From positions 124,001 to 188,000 of the forward strand of contig KB445811.1 in NCBI GenBank assembly GCA_000320605.2: 64,000 nt of DNA, given 5' to 3'. A program made the translations under genes and the position numbers. The notes below the pieces were generated by a model. That model worked only from the letters and a program-made list of their open reading frames with translations. It did not search any database and was not told the origin of the DNA. Positions 1-12,997 of this stretch are shown one piece after another; the first letter of the stretch is position 1; the number at the start of each line of letters is the position of its first letter. The DNA is from Gelatoporia subvermispora B. Its lineage: Eukaryota > Basidiomycota > Agaricomycetes > Polyporales > Gelatoporiaceae.

Positions 1-3000
1 TGGCCGGTTGCTGCCTCCAGATGCGTCCTGGCGGGAGCACTCCAGGGGTATTTGCGTGACTGCGAGCCGCTCAGAATATGCGTGGCGCAAATGTACGAGA
101 GAACAACGCACCTCTGCAGAACTCCTCCATCATGTCTCCCGATCGCTGGCCACACACGTAGCGACCGCTGAAGCGGCGCAGGAGGTTGACGCAGGACCGG
201 AGTGCCTCGAGTGCAGAAGAGATATACGGTTGCATCAATGGCGAGTGGCAATTCAACAGGACCGCGACGAGTGTTCGCCCAGCCGCAGTCAGTTGGTGAA
301 TGACATGCACTCCGACTGCATCTCCGTGAGCGAACAGACCAGTACAAGCTCGAAATACACTCACAGTATGTCATCAGACCCTTCGACGCCGTTTGCATAT
401 GGCTGGAGATGATCTGCAGGGCACAGCTATGCGCTTGACGCATGGCATCGCACTCGGCCTCGCCCTGCTCCGTCTGGCCCCCGCTCTGCATACGTTCCGC
501 GACGAGTTCCGACATCCGGTGCCGGTGGATGAGCATCCGCGCAAACTGCTCTGCGCAGTGCAGCCGTTGCGACTGCGTGATGCGTAGCACGTCCGGACTC
601 GTCATCGTGTCGACCGAGTGTGCCCAGTATGGCGGCGTCGTCCTGACGATCTCGTCGAGCAGCGCCTCCGCCTCCCGCAGCTCCGCGTCGCGTTTGCGGT
701 TCCCTAGTGCTGATGCCGCGCGCGCGAGGAACGGCGAGTTCCCACCAGGCGGAGGAGGAACATCAACGATCGCCTCGAGGACGACGAACACGCGGATGAC
801 CGACACGAATGCGCTCATGCGGCTTTCGCTCTCGGGCGGCTGGTTGCTGATGCCGTCGCGCGTGATGAACTCATCGTCGACGACCGCCGGCTCGCCGACG
901 TCGCAGTCGCGCAGCCGGATCATGGGCGGCCGCCCAAAGTGCGCGGCAGCCTGCTTGTCCCACAAATACACACACCAGAACGTCCGTTTCCGCACTTCGT
1001 CCTCGATCGGGTCGAACGCGTCGTAATCGTCGACGGAGCGGTGGAGTCCCCCGTCGATGGAGAGGGTGGCCGCTTCAGCGAGTAGGGCAAATGCCTTGGA
1101 GAGTTTGCCTAGGCCTACGGCGTACACGCCTGCTATGAGCACTGCCTGCACGGTGTAGATAGTGGGCCGGTCGGCGCCTCCAAGTGATCTGAGTTGTACG
1201 AAAAGTTCGAACCATTGTGTGCCAGCGCTGTTGCTATCGGTGGGGTCTGCACGTACCCGAGGATCGTCGATATGGCGGGAGGATAGACAGCATATGGCAA
1301 CAATGAGAGCAGCAAATCCCGGGTCGCCCCATTTTCGCGGATTTGCGTAGTCCTGTGTATCGAGACTGTTGAGTCAAATGTCACGTACTTCGATAGCATA
1401 GACTCACGGCAATGAAGGTAGGAAGATGCAGGAATGGCATGAGATAGTACGTCGTCCCGAGGAAGCATTGCACGAGACTTTCAATTCGCTCAGCGCAGGT
1501 CTTTCTCCGTCAATTGATGCAGACGCACCTATCCATGAGTTCTGGTACAATCACCGACGAGACGAGCTTCCATGTCAATTCCGGATTCGTCGCTGTTTTC
1601 CTGGGCATCCGATCTGGGAACCAATCACTTATGGTACGACCATTCTGGCTGGTCCACTGCGAGCGCTCTGGCTCGGGGTTATTCGTCATTTGGTGATGCT
1701 CGATGAGCACATCTAGCAATGGCAGGCCAGATGTCTCGCCTTGCCATCGTGTGTGGCCTTCGTCATCGAAGTAGAGGTATGACGAAGACAGGCTCATTCT
1801 GGAAGTTTCATCCGCGAGCTGATCCATCGCGCTGCTGTTTCCATTGGCAGCGCCCGGACCCGGGAAAGAATTTGGGGAGGAGTTGCGGGAGGCTGGCTTC
1901 GTCGGTGCGAAGAATGTGGATGGGTTCATAAGCGGGTAGGCGCTGAGGGTGGGGGGAGGTATCGCGGTTGGGAAGATGTGGGTAGACGAGGCAAAGGATG
2001 CATGCGGGCTGTTACTGGGGTCGACCGCGGATGGGAGACCATTTCCTATAGGGCCAGCGCCCCCTGCGGCGAAGACGGCAGGTGGAATCGCTTGAATAAG
2101 AGTCTCGAGATGATGCATGCGGTCTTCAAGTGTTGCAGCACGTCTGCGAATGGGTCAGGATGAGTTTCGCACACAAAGCAAGTCGCAGGAAAGATGTCGG
2201 CCATTCTACGACTGTGTAGACACGCATATAGCCACTTCCACTGTATACCATTTGGTCGTCTCAAGTGTCCTGGGTGCTGAGTAACAGGCGCCAAGGTGAA
2301 TGCTCGCCCCCTCGCTCACAAGCATCATTCCCCGCGTAGCGTACATGATGACCTGGCGCAAGTCATCTCCCAGGGGCAAACAACGCGAACGGTATCTGCG
2401 CATCTCCTACCAGAGCCTAGAACGAAGCCTTGACAGCCTCTTGACATCAGTCCCCTGTGTACATATGCTTCCCCTCCGCCTACCGCCACGGTTGCAAGCA
2501 CGGGCAAATAAGTCCAGCACAACCCGCTACATTGACACGCATATAGTCACTCAAAAGTGCATATATGCGGGAGAAACGCAGCAGAATATGCCAAGTCCTC
2601 CGAATCACATGCGGGCCGAAATGAAATCCCAGGCGAGACCCGCCTCCCTGGGGACCGGAACAACGAGAAAGCAGGCACGTACTTGGACTTGTGCGGATGT
2701 GTCCTCTTTCCCGGCTCCTCGAATGTGCACGCCGAATTTGAAGTGAGGCATGACTGGCACGGGTGTCCCTCATCGCACTTGATCCTCCTCCGCCTGCCCA
2801 GCTCGAGTCAGCGTGTGCGCCCTGCACATTACAGTGGTGACCCACCTGCAACGATCGCACGCCCTGCACAGAGGGGTCGTTAGCGCACTGATTACATACG
2901 ACGGGCTACGCCCGCGACAGGAGTGTGTGCGCACCTGCTCAGCTTGAACCGGCGCTCCTTCAGAATCGAGGGGGACGGCTTGGGCGGGTCCTCCTGGTCG

Positions 3001-3020
3001 ATGTTGTTCGTGGACGACAT
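1..3020 (-). CDS. Zn2Cys6 fungal transcription factor, XlnR-like (3' truncated by window edge)
   Basis: Sequence-specific nuclear regulator of RNA polymerase II genes. Exons (minus): 3020-2935, 2863-2846, 2793-2683, 2143-1529, 1477-1408, 1352-365, 315-112, 59-1 and beyond. The DNA-binding binuclear zinc cluster is at residues 31-57 with spacing Cx2Cx6Cx5Cx2Cx6C (CDRC ... [11 protein letters not shown]), and its first two cysteines sit on an 18-nt micro-exon. A dimerisation-type segment follows ([15 protein letters not shown]), then a long linker, then the Fungal_trans regulatory domain, recognised by its [19 protein letters not shown] and [14 protein letters not shown] blocks. Start chosen as the ATG that places the cluster near the N-terminus. 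The intron after the cluster is 539 nt, about ten times the others. About 717 codons are in the window and the C-terminus is missing. The target genes are not visible from sequence; similarity to xylanase regulators is by domain pattern only. Confidence 0.85.
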
Positions 3021-4569
3021 GGCGGGGTGCGCGCTCGCATAGAACGACGAGGATCAGAGCAAGTGGGACGCTCGTGCGCAGCGTCGTCGTCTGCGAGCTC
3101 CTCCTAGCGTCGCTGACAAACTCGCCGCGAGTCACTTGCTCAGATGTCGCAGATGCTCCGCGGCGGAATGGGACAGGCAAGCTCCCGAGGTTTGGTTCAC
3201 ATCGGCGTCCCGTATCAGTTACTGTCGTTTCGGTTCGTATCACTCCCACATGCGGTTCGATTCCACCATAGGTTTGATAGTACAGAAAGTTCAGGTGCAC
3301 AATGATATCTCCGAAAAATGTCCATGTAATGTACAGATATCCACACCATCTTCACGAGAGGGTGGAATAGGAGAACAGGCACTGGAGGGGGTGTTATATG
3401 CAGTTCGTCTCTTGCATCGAACCGAACCCCTTGCTCTCGATCTCGTGCTGCCGGACCTTGCCCTCTAAACACTAGCGTGTTCTCTGGCGCATTTGTCTCC
3501 GGGATTCCCGCACAACGCGGGGAAACTCGCTAACGTTGTTCTGGTGTGACCGAACCTGACGTGGTCGCTCGGAACCGTTAGGGGAATGTAGGGTCAGGTC
3601 CCTGGCCACGGGCTTCCGCGCCTTACGTCGAGTTGTATTGCCGGAGTCTATCGCACGCTGACAATAGTGTCAGAGAGGCGCGGGCTTTGTACTGTCCGGC
3701 GGCGCCGCTGGAAGGCCAAAACTCCCTTACTGAACGGGCCATCGGTCACAAGTCGCTGCGGTGGCGGCGGTGAGCACATGCTACCTGTTCAGATGGACGA
3801 CAACAGCGTGTTGCCTAGCATGAGAACATACATGCATTTAGTCACGTAAAAGCACCATGCATACTAAGAGAACCACAAGAACGTGTAGTACAATTCTCTC
3901 GAGCTTTGGGTCATTGAGTAAGACTTACCAGAATGTTCGCGCGGCCCATCCCTGCTCTCCCTTGACAGCAGTTTGAAATATGAAAGGCAGTGGTACCATT
4001 GATGTCACGCATAGCGTGCTTCAGGAACTGGCTAGATGACACGTGTGATAAGGAACGGCGGGTGTTGCCTGTAGACCCTGAGACCAGAATTGCAGCAAGT
4101 TAGAGCAACGTTGATCAGATAATCGTCACAATGGGCACCTAGGTACGGTAGGATGGCGTTGAAATCATAGAGCATTCTGCATATGTGAACGCTCATTTCT
4201 GCCAAGTTTATAGCGTAGATCCTCCTATAGTCAGTTGCCATTGAACTTGGTCTTGCGATGAGCACAGGGAAATCAAAGCCATTGAATTCTTCCTTCCTCA
4301 AATAGATTGACAGAGATTAGCAGCAGATCTTGGGTGTTCCACCAATGCATTGGGCGACAAGTCGGCAGAGAGGCAGGAAGCTAAAAGTCCGAGGAGGACC
4401 GAGGCAGGTCCACAAGCGCTCAAGCAGGCTTGCGTGCGCGTGACTAGCGACGCGTGACACAATGCACGCTTTCGTGACAGGCGCGTTTTGCCTCTGTGAC
4501 GAGGGTGCGTGACACAGTGGCCAGTGCTGCAGCTTGCAGCCGCGCTCGTTGTCCTCGCCGCCGTCCACG
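3021..4569. other. Intergenic region between divergent transcription factor and NDC1
   Basis: This 1.55 kb space is the shared upstream region of two divergent genes. I see only short open frames without splice support or recognisable motifs. A minus-strand frame at 4301-4032 (89 codons) has no matching neighbouring exon or family signature, so I do not call it a gene. Confidence 0.5.
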
Positions 4570-7266
4570 ATGCCCGACACACCCGCGGCGCTGGCCAAAT
4601 CGACCTCGGCGACGCCAGTGCGCGCCATCCGCACACCACTCTCCACGCGCGTCGCGCTCTCCCTCCCGCCTGCCTCGCAAACATACGAACCACATGTCAA
4701 GGCTGCGCTGCGCCACCGCTTGCTTTACCACATCTTCGCACCCAGCTTCCTCGTTTCCTGGCTCCTGGTGACAATATGGTCGGTGTGGATGCAAGGAGGT
4801 CTCTCTGGGCTTGGACTGGGTGGATTCCTGTCGGCGCCACTGTCGCCGTGGACGCTGAGTTTCGCGGCTGTGTTCTGGTGTCTGGGAGTTGTGCCGGTAG
4901 TAGTGGTCCGCAAGAACTACCTCACTGGTGAGTTGTGCATTCCATTGCGGCACACTAGCGCAGCGTAGACCGACCATATGCGCCCCCTGAATACTCGGGT
5001 GCACGTCCTCGCTGCGTGGCAGCTATGGTGTGGCTGAGTGAATCGTGACCTACTCCGGTGCTACCATAAGAGCACAATACACTTTCTTGCTTTCTCCATT
5101 CAACTTTTACTGACGTTTATAACGTATAATAGTGACACCAACTGCCTCGCTCTCTCCATCTACCGTCTTCCAGAGTACACTCACGAAGACTAGCACGCCG
5201 CCCGCTTTGCTCGCATACCTCTGCTCATCCACCCTCGTCACATTCATGTACATTTTCATGACTTATGTATATGGGTCATCCTCTAGCGAAGATCGACATT
5301 TATCATTCTTCGTAAAGTCCAAGTACGTATTCGAACTCTGCAATTTCTCTCAGTTCTGATATTTTGCGTAGAAAACATCCGTACTACTTGAACGGACGTG
5401 TACTATACCTCATCTCCTCTCAAATGGTCATATCCGCAGCCTATTTCTTCCGAAATGCGCTACTAGACCGGTTTGTCGTACACTGGACCGAACTATCGAC
5501 TACGGTGCGTACTGCCATTTCGATGTCTTCATTGACATTCCCCTTGACAAGAGAATTCGCAGACAAATCCCGTTCAGGCAAGGACAGTGCGTCTCGCACA
5601 GTTGCTCACTATGCTCGTCACCGTGGGCATATTCTCTGGGCTCTGTGTGGCAGGGCACACTCTGCTCTTCGGTCTTGCGCGGTCGATCGCCCTCCCTGTC
5701 GTCTTCAGAATACCGATCGTCTCGCGCTTCCTCCGGCCTTTCATGGCGCATTTCCTGCGAGGTCGCTTCACTTTAACCCTCTTGGCCCGTCACTGGTCGT
5801 TGATTACCCGGACATTCTATCTCGGCATCACGACTCTTGCAGGCTGGGAGTTCGCAGAGAGCGCCTTCGATGAGGTCAGTGTAACACGCTGTCAAGTCAT
5901 GCATTGTTAATTTAAAACAATGACCCATAGGCCGTCTCCGTGTCCCATCACACCGGGGCACCCACGCACATTCTGGTCTCCGGCACGACCACCGCGGATG
6001 CTTACTACAAGCACTTCGCGTACTCCGAGTTGCGCGAGTTGGCGTGCGATGAGTCGCCCAGCGGCAGCGCACGGCGGACAGAGCTCTTCGCGGACCAGAA
6101 GTACAACCCCAGTTTGTGGGCCACACTCGCGCGCGAGGCCCTTCTCATCCTCGGCCGAGACTACCAGCTGCTGCTCCGCAAGGGCCAGCCCGAGATACCA
6201 GGTCTGTGGCCCCTACTCGCCGAACCTGCCCTGGATTTACTAACCGTATGTTCGATCGCCAGCGCCCGCGCCACCCCCACCACCGGCTCAAGCAAAGCCT
6301 CCTCTGCCGGCACAGCCTATCCAGATCATCCGGGGGCCAGTTCTTAAGGCGTCACCGAGTTCGCCGCTGCGAAATGCACTCGATACGATCGCGTCTGATG
6401 GTGCACTCCCTGCAGCAGTTTCGAGCACTGCTGAGGCGGCGCATCTGCCGGAATTATTCCGCTCTGTACTGCACACAGACACGGCAGCGCAGACGGCCGT
6501 GGCGACGCTGCGCAAGAAGGAGGAAGATGTGAAGGGGCTTGTGCAACGGACCCACAACCGCTGGCGGGATGCGCTTGCGGCATTCGCTGAGGATGGGCTC
6601 CCGAAGGGCGTTCTGGAGGCTGTCACGGAAGTCCGAGGGTGGTGGAGTAGGGAGAGAGTGCATAAGCGTGTCGAGGCGTCGTTGCCGAATAGGCAATTGG
6701 ATGTGCTGGTCGTTGACGGTGAGTGGACGTTCTCCTATCTCGGCGGTGTTCGAAATTTGACTGATGACGACTGGTGTGCTTTTTGACATGAAGTGCTCTC
6801 AGCGTTCGTCTGTGCTTCTCTTGCGGAGGACCAGTACGGTGTAGTGCAGCGCGATATTCCTAAGATCCTGGAGGCCTTGCTATCATTCCTGCAAGCAGTC
6901 GAGGATTACCAGGCCGAGGTCAATGCCATGTACACGCCCCCCTCCCAGGAGGAGTTTGCGAACCTTAGTCCGAAGGAGATCGTACAAAAGGACATACTCG
7001 CAATGGAGGTGGCACGTGCCAGCGAGACATTGAGCGAAGCCAGTGACGGTGAGTACCCAGATCTTGGTGCGGTGCCTAGCTGCGGGACGCTTCATAATGT
7101 TTCCGTGCATCTCGGATCCGGATCTTGTGCTGACCTGTGTAACCCTGTTGTAGCGCTCAAAGACGGGGTGGTGCACATAGTGCGCACGTTCGGCGACAAG
7201 CTGACTGCATTCAAGTTTCCGCCACGGACTGCGCGGAAGCTGCAAGGATTTGTTGATTACAGCTAG
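4570..7266 (+). CDS. NDC1: Nucleoporin NDC1 (transmembrane nuclear pore / spindle pole component)
   Basis: Integral nuclear-envelope protein that anchors nuclear pore complexes and, in fungi, helps insert spindle pole bodies. Exons: 4570-4927, 5133-5322, 5372-5504, 5578-5874, 5931-6245, 6325-6718, 6803-7048, 7154-7266, giving 681 aa, a normal length for the family. The N-terminal half carries hydrophobic segments starting with RHRLLYHIFAPSFLVSW, then HPYYLNGRVLYLISSQ and LLDRFVVHWTEL, all typical of the Ndc1_Nup family. The C-terminal half is soluble, with heptad-like stretches and a closing basic segment (RTARKLQGFVDY). An upstream in-frame ATG at 4534 would add 12 residues; I prefer 4570 because the following residues resemble the usual short polar N-terminus. 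Introns are 49-205 nt and in phase. Confidence 0.88.
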
Positions 7267-8269
7267 TGATACCTTATGCCGGGCGCCGGCGGATGTCATG
7301 TGTTGTGTACAAATAATTCTACAGATTTTACTTACAACAGGAAGTCATATCCGCAGCTTCGTTGGTTCCTTATCTTCAATCTCTGCCGACCGGTATGACA
7401 TGAAATGCTTGACAACGCCAAGATAGGAATAAACCAAGGCGCCCCTGGCCGTGGAGTATCCAACAAGTGTGCACAGGTGCACACCTGAAGCACGGTGTAT
7501 CAAGTCACGCAGTTATTGCTGAACTGCAACACTAATCCTTTACAAATCCCAGGCCATTCGTGACATTGCACCTTTGGCACTTCCGCAGTCTTCCGCTTTA
7601 TTTACATCTCTGAGATTACGGATTATGCCCATATATGGTAAGTTGCCGGAGGAATGACCGAATCGGGCAGGGGCACTAGGTACCGAGGTCGTGGGAAATA
7701 GAAGCATGCGTCGGACGAGATTGGCTCATCAAATCGGCGATCTTAGTAACCGACTCGCGGGCGCAGCAAACGGTTCCTCTTGCTCGACTTCTATTCATCA
7801 ACCTCTCGTATACAGTCCTTACATGCAGTTTCGGTTCAGTATTGGTGCTCATTTACGTTCTATGAAGATGTCTTCAGAGTCCTTTCGGTGCTACTTGAAG
7901 TATTCAACAAACCAGCAACGACACAAGATCCGAGGACCTACTGGTTGAAAAACAATTACGCGATGTCCATCCGCGAAAAGCGCACTGTGGATTCGGTTCG
8001 GAGCCTCGGCTTAGTGATTATACTGCAATCTGGGCCGCCATGCCAGTTCCCGGCCCACGGGCCCTCCTCTTCCGGAGGCCCACATTCGTCCAATTTCCAG
8101 AAATTTGCGACATACCGGCTACGGATATGCCGCTCATCGTCACAACGCTTAGCCTGCTGAGCGGAGCGATTCATATATATTACGATGAGCGACAGAGATA
8201 GAAGGCGAGTTGTGTTCCCTCCACCAAATCCAAAAGCCTAGTTCGATTCCCAAGCCCCGGCATACGGCG
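7267..8269. other. Intergenic region, NDC1 3' side to MFS promoter
   Basis: About 1 kb with short unsupported frames only. It should contain the NDC1 3' untranslated region and the promoter of the MFS gene that follows. I see no conserved motif or repeat. Confidence 0.45.
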
Positions 8270-10218
8270 ATGGCAACGACGGCATTCTCGACGCCCCACT
8301 CGTCGACGTCGACGATCTACGACCCGAACGCACTTCAAATTGACCCGCGCGTGGAGGAAGAGCTAAGACGCGAGGAGCGACGGATCGAAGAGTACGGCGG
8401 CGATGACCCTCATGAGCCCGCCCCGAAAGACACGAAATCACCACCAACGTTCAGCAGCGATGATGAGTACGACTCGCATAAGGTGACATGGGATGGGCCC
8501 AACGACCCAGAAAACCCACAGAATTGGAGCGTGCGTCGAAAGTGGTGGATCACTGCGCTATGTCTGCTCATGACTGTGAACGTGTAAGTGGTATCACCAA
8601 CCCCCGCGGCTATGAGGATATTGACCGTCGATCCATAGATCGTTTGCATCGTCAGCACCATCAACAGCAGGAGCAGACATCGCGGCCGAGTTCCACAAGA
8701 CAACAGTAGAAGGCAATCTCGTCACCGCTTGCTTCCTCTTTGGCTACGTCACAGGCCCATCGTTCTGGGGACCCGGCTCTGAACTGGTCGGTCGGCAATG
8801 GATGTTCTGGATAGCTCTGGTTTGCTACACGTTACTGCACCTCGGCCAAGCACTTGCTCACAACATCGAGACCTTACTCGTGACACGATTCCTCGGCGGC
8901 TTCTTTGCCGTCGCTCCTTTGACCAACTGCGGCGGTGTAATTGTCGACATCTGGGACCCTATAACTCGAGGAACGGCAACCAGCTTGTTCACTGCCGGCG
9001 TCTTCATTGGACCGGTGCTTGGACCTATCGTTGGTGGATAGTGAGTACATCTCCCTTCGATGCAAATATATCACGCTGACCCAGGGACTTCAGCGTCGTC
9101 GAGAGTTCGCTTGGATGGCGGTGGGTTTTCTGGCTCATGATGATCTTTGCAGGCAGTTGCACAATCGTCGCAATCCTGTTCGTCCCCGAGACATACGCGC
9201 CCGTCATCCTGCAGCGCAAGGCGCAGCGTCTGCGTCGCGCGGACCCGGAGAAGAACGCGAAGGTGTACGCTGAGCATGAACGCGCGGACTGGTCGATCAA
9301 GGGTGTCGTACACCGCACGCTTTACCGCCCGATTCAGATGCTCATCCTCGAGCCGATCCTCGTGCTCGTCACACTCTACCTCTCGCTCATGTACGGTGTG
9401 CTCTACGCCCTCTTCGAGGCGCTCCCCATTATCTTCATGGGCACTCGCGGCTTCACCGAGGGCCAGGCCGGCCTTATCTTCATCGGCGTCGGCATTGGCA
9501 CAACCCTCGGCGCCATGACCACTCTTCCGCTCTCGAGGCACTACCCACAGCTGCTCAAGCGGTGGCGTGGCTTCCCCCCACCGGAGCAGCGCCTCTGGGG
9601 CGCTATGATCGGTGGCCCCTGCCTAGTTGTCGGGTGCTTTTGGCTGGGATGGACCGGTCAATATGCATCGATACCATGGATCGTCCCTGCGCTGGCGACG
9701 GTCCCGATCGGATTTAGTGTCAGCATTGTGTTCATTTCGTTCCTGGTGAGTATTTGTTTTGCCCAAAAGTGTTTGTGTGTCTAACAACACTCTATAGTCG
9801 TACCTGGTCGACACCTACCTGCAATACAGCGCATCTGCCTTTTCGGCCAACACCATCATGCGTTCTGCGGTGGGCGCGGGCTTCCCGCTCTTCACAGTCC
9901 AGATGTTCAACAAGGTATGTCCACCTGTTCTTCAGTGACCTTAACACCATCTGACGTGGTCCCCGTAGCTCGGCATAAACTGGGCTTGTACCCTCATCGG
10001 ACTGATTGGCCTTGTCATGTCGCCCATTCCGTTCCTTTTCTACAAGTACGGTTCTTGGATCCGCTCCAAGAGCAGGTTCTCGCCTTGCTATGTAAGCAGC
10101 ATACGTATGTGTGCGTTGTATATCTAAGCTGATAATTCCTCCACAGGATCTTAAAATTGCCAAGGAGCTCGAGGCTGAGGCCGCTGCTGCATCTAAAAAC
10201 ATCGAGAAGCAGGTTTAG
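8270..10218 (+). CDS. MFS transporter, DHA1 family, Tpo1-like (polyamine/drug:H+ antiporter type)
   Basis: Proton-driven exporter of the plasma membrane or vacuole; substrates of this clade are polyamines and varied toxic organics. Exons: 8270-8583, 8639-9040, 9094-9745, 9798-9914, 9969-10091, 10147-10218, giving 559 aa. A polar acidic N-terminal tail of about 85 residues ends in DPENPQNW, the hallmark that precedes helix 1 in Tpo1/Flr1-type carriers. Further family features are the helix-4 region VTRFLGGFFAVAPLTN, the GPVLGPIVGG glycine motif of helix 5, a central cytosolic loop rich in R and K after VPETYAPVIL, and the late helices with ANTIMRSAVGAGFPLF. All intron phases agree. The start at 8270 begins the acidic tail; an upstream in-frame ATG at 8210 is possible but probably lies in the leader. 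Exact substrate is unknown. Confidence 0.9.
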
Positions 10219-10627
10219 ATATCTAAGTTATTCACTGCATAGTATTCTCGGACACGACTTCATGACTCGCACATCCAGTACTACTTTTAGTCTTATTACT
10301 TATTTCCACACTTCCATGGGTACCCTCACGACATATTCCACGACCTAGACGTAGACGTCGCGTACATAATCTCGCATTGCATATCTTGCTGTAGACTGTA
10401 GCACTTAGCTTTCTGTGGCTCTCCTGGTCCCAATCGATACTGTCCTGTCGACAGTTGCATTAATGCATAATTCGCATATCACTTGTTCGACACTTCCATT
10501 ATCCGACGCTGAAGCACGATCATTCAGGTGCGACAGTAACCCAGTAGCGATGACTGACACAACGACACTGACAGTCAAGTAGCCGAGGCAAGTATGTAGT
10601 ATCGCAACTGATGTTATTTCTCAACCC
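10219..10627. other. Convergent 3' spacer between MFS and ferric reductase genes
   Basis: About 410 bp separating two convergent stop codons. It holds AT-rich 3' untranslated sequence of both genes and no supported frame. Confidence 0.5.
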
Positions 10628-12945
10628 TCACGCGTAACCAAACGACTCGACATGTAGTACTACGTCCGGACCACCCTTCGTGACGCTCGCAGGACTGGAG
10701 GTCGGGAACTTGAGCGCCGCGCGACAGGCGCGCGCAATAGCCTGCGATCCGCACACTGTAAATCAGGCGTCAGATCATTGTTCCGAAGACGCCACTCAAA
10801 CACTAACCTGTCACAGACATGCGCCCAGAGGTGGTCTCGGCCTCCTCCTTGAGCAATACCTGGAAGTCTGGACGGCCACCAACGACTTGTACCGAGGGGA
10901 ACTCGATCATAGAGATCATTGACATAGGGCTGACTGAGCGAGGGCGGCCACTAGTCCCTCCAGGACGCGACGTGATGTGCACCATGACAGAAACGTCCAA
11001 TTCAGGGGGCGCGGCTTCCAAAGCATCGCCGAGAGCGGTTGAAATCCACTCCATTTGACCTGAATTCGTGCGTGAGTCAGAATGGATCCACTAACTTGGG
11101 AGTGGACATACTCGGGTCACGAATTGACCAAATGAATACGACTCGGCGGCACTTGCTGCGCCCGTCACGTACACGGCTGATGTGCAATCGTGAGCGGACG
11201 TATAAGGCAACCTCGATCAGCACCTACTTTACCGTATCCGAGAACGTCGCAAGTGTGAATGACACTCCGGAGCCACCAGATACGAGAACGACGGTGTCAT
11301 CGTTGTCGAGATCGGGCGTGAATCCGTACGGACCATCAACCAGAACCTTCGCCTTCTGGTCGAGATTGGCAGCTTCGGCAAGACGCTTTGTGAAGCCGCC
11401 CCGCACGTTGATCAAGAATACCAGCTCATTCCACCCCTCCGTGTGCTTCACCACCTGCTTCTCCGAGTCGCTCACAATTGGCGTCTTGCCCGGGGCATCG
11501 CATATGCTCGCTATTGTGAACGGGTGCGCCTCAAATGGTGTGGACGAGACACCGGGCATAATAAGGTAGGCAGTCTGGCCTGCGCGCCAGCGGAAGTGGG
11601 ACGGACGCTCCATGCGCAGCCGCACGCACTCAGGCGACAACAGCTCGATGCTGGCATCCAGAGAGCTAGACTTCGGGCTGAAGAGGAAGTAGAGGTGGTT
11701 GAAGATAAGCACGCGCGCGACGCGGATGACACGGTCAAGTGCCCAGATGACGAAGCAGGGCCACATGTAGTAGCCCATCTGGAACTGGTTCGCATGATAC
11801 CACCCTCCGATGAGGAAGATACTGGCCAGCATCAGTTCCTGGTTACGTGTTTTAAGCAATAAGCGAACTCACAGGACCATCATAAAGTGCGTGAAGAAGA
11901 ACAGCTCGTAGGCCCGAGCGCGGATGGGGCGCAGGGAGACGAGGATCAAGACAGAGAACGCGATCATGCCAGCGAGTCCGGCACGTGCCCACCATTCGCC
12001 AAACTCTGCGGATGTAGCACTGCGAAGACCTCAGCACTTGATAGATTTGCGCCAAACAACTGCAGTAGACTCACGTCGAGAGCTGTGGGTGCCATCATTA
12101 TCAGTAGGTATTCTCACCATCGGGATTCAGCCATCGTACCTTCGCACCAGCATGGACCCAGAGGAGAACGAACGTGACGCGGGCAGTCATGCGATGAATA
12201 TAGTTCAGCTGAAAGTACAGAGTGATGAGGTAGAGTTAACTTCAGCACGTGGAGTTCACCTACTTTATCATAGCTAATACCGGTGATGTCTGCATTGCCC
12301 ATCAATCTGCTTGCTCACTGATACCGCGAGAACGTACTCACAAGATAAGACGTTATTTTTCGTGCCCAGAACTGTAACGAGTGGAAATTGACTGGTAGCA
12401 ATAGAGCCAGCCCGGTTTGCCCAGTATGAGATGTCGAGCTTGCCGCCATACACATCCGTCGCTGGGCGGGAAGTTAGCATAAGTTGATGTCGAAAAGTAT
12501 ACAGCTACTCACTGTTGATGAAATTCCATGTAAACAACGCGACGATGTACGCGCACGTCAGGAAGACCTCGGCAAGATTGAGTGTGTACGAGCTGCCAAT
12601 CTGGAGGGTGCAGCGGAACGCCACGACGCGGTACAAGTTGACCAGCGCCAGCGGAAGGCGGCGCACCGAGAACTGCGTGGGCTTCGTGGGCTGTGCGCCG
12701 GCTTCAACATCTTGAGCATGAGCGGTGGCGCGTCCACGCGGGAGTCGTGACTTCTTGGAGAGCTGCGTCGCCACCCAAGATACCCAGTGGAATAGCGCCA
12801 CCAGGGCGATGAAGCTCCCGACCAAGTACCAGACCTGGTGCGGGTAAACCTCGCTGCGCTGCGAGCGCAAGGCCTTGTCGAGCGCAGCAGCGGAAGCTTG
12901 CGGGGAGGTCGTAACGGCCATGGCACCAGGCGTAGGCACAGTCAT
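10628..12945 (-). CDS. Ferric/cupric reductase, FRE-type transmembrane flavocytochrome
   Basis: Plasma-membrane enzyme that passes electrons from NADPH through FAD and two hemes to extracellular Fe3+ or Cu2+, supplying high-affinity metal uptake. Ten exons (minus): 12945-12513, 12461-12342, 12289-12264, 12208-12140, 12082-12075, 12019-11873, 11821-11228, 11176-11112, 11059-10808, 10755-10628; 613 aa. Four heme-ligand histidines fit the family spacing exactly: H198/H212 and H263/H277, each pair 14 apart. The FAD site is HPFTIAS, the NADPH site is GPYGF plus LVSGGSGVSFTL, and the protein ends CGSQ ... ESFGYA as expected. Exon 5 is only 8 nt and exon 3 only 26 nt; both are needed to keep phase and the heme-helix sequence. 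A TATA-like box lies 55 bp upstream. Confidence 0.9.
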
Positions 12946-12997
12946 AAGCGAGTGAAGTCCAGACTTCACTAGGGGATCACCAACGTCCGCCGCTGCA

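Noticed and set aside
442..1026. 194-codon plus-strand open frame near the left end
   Set aside because: It is the antisense shadow of the transcription factor's regulatory domain, which has clear family motifs on the minus strand.
3250..3262. Perfect B-box-like word (GGTTCGATTCC) on the plus strand
   Set aside because: No A box at proper distance and the flanks do not form a T stem; chance match.
4032..4301. 89-codon minus-strand frame between the transcription factor and NDC1
   Set aside because: No homologous motif, no splice-compatible neighbouring exon and ordinary length for chance frames.
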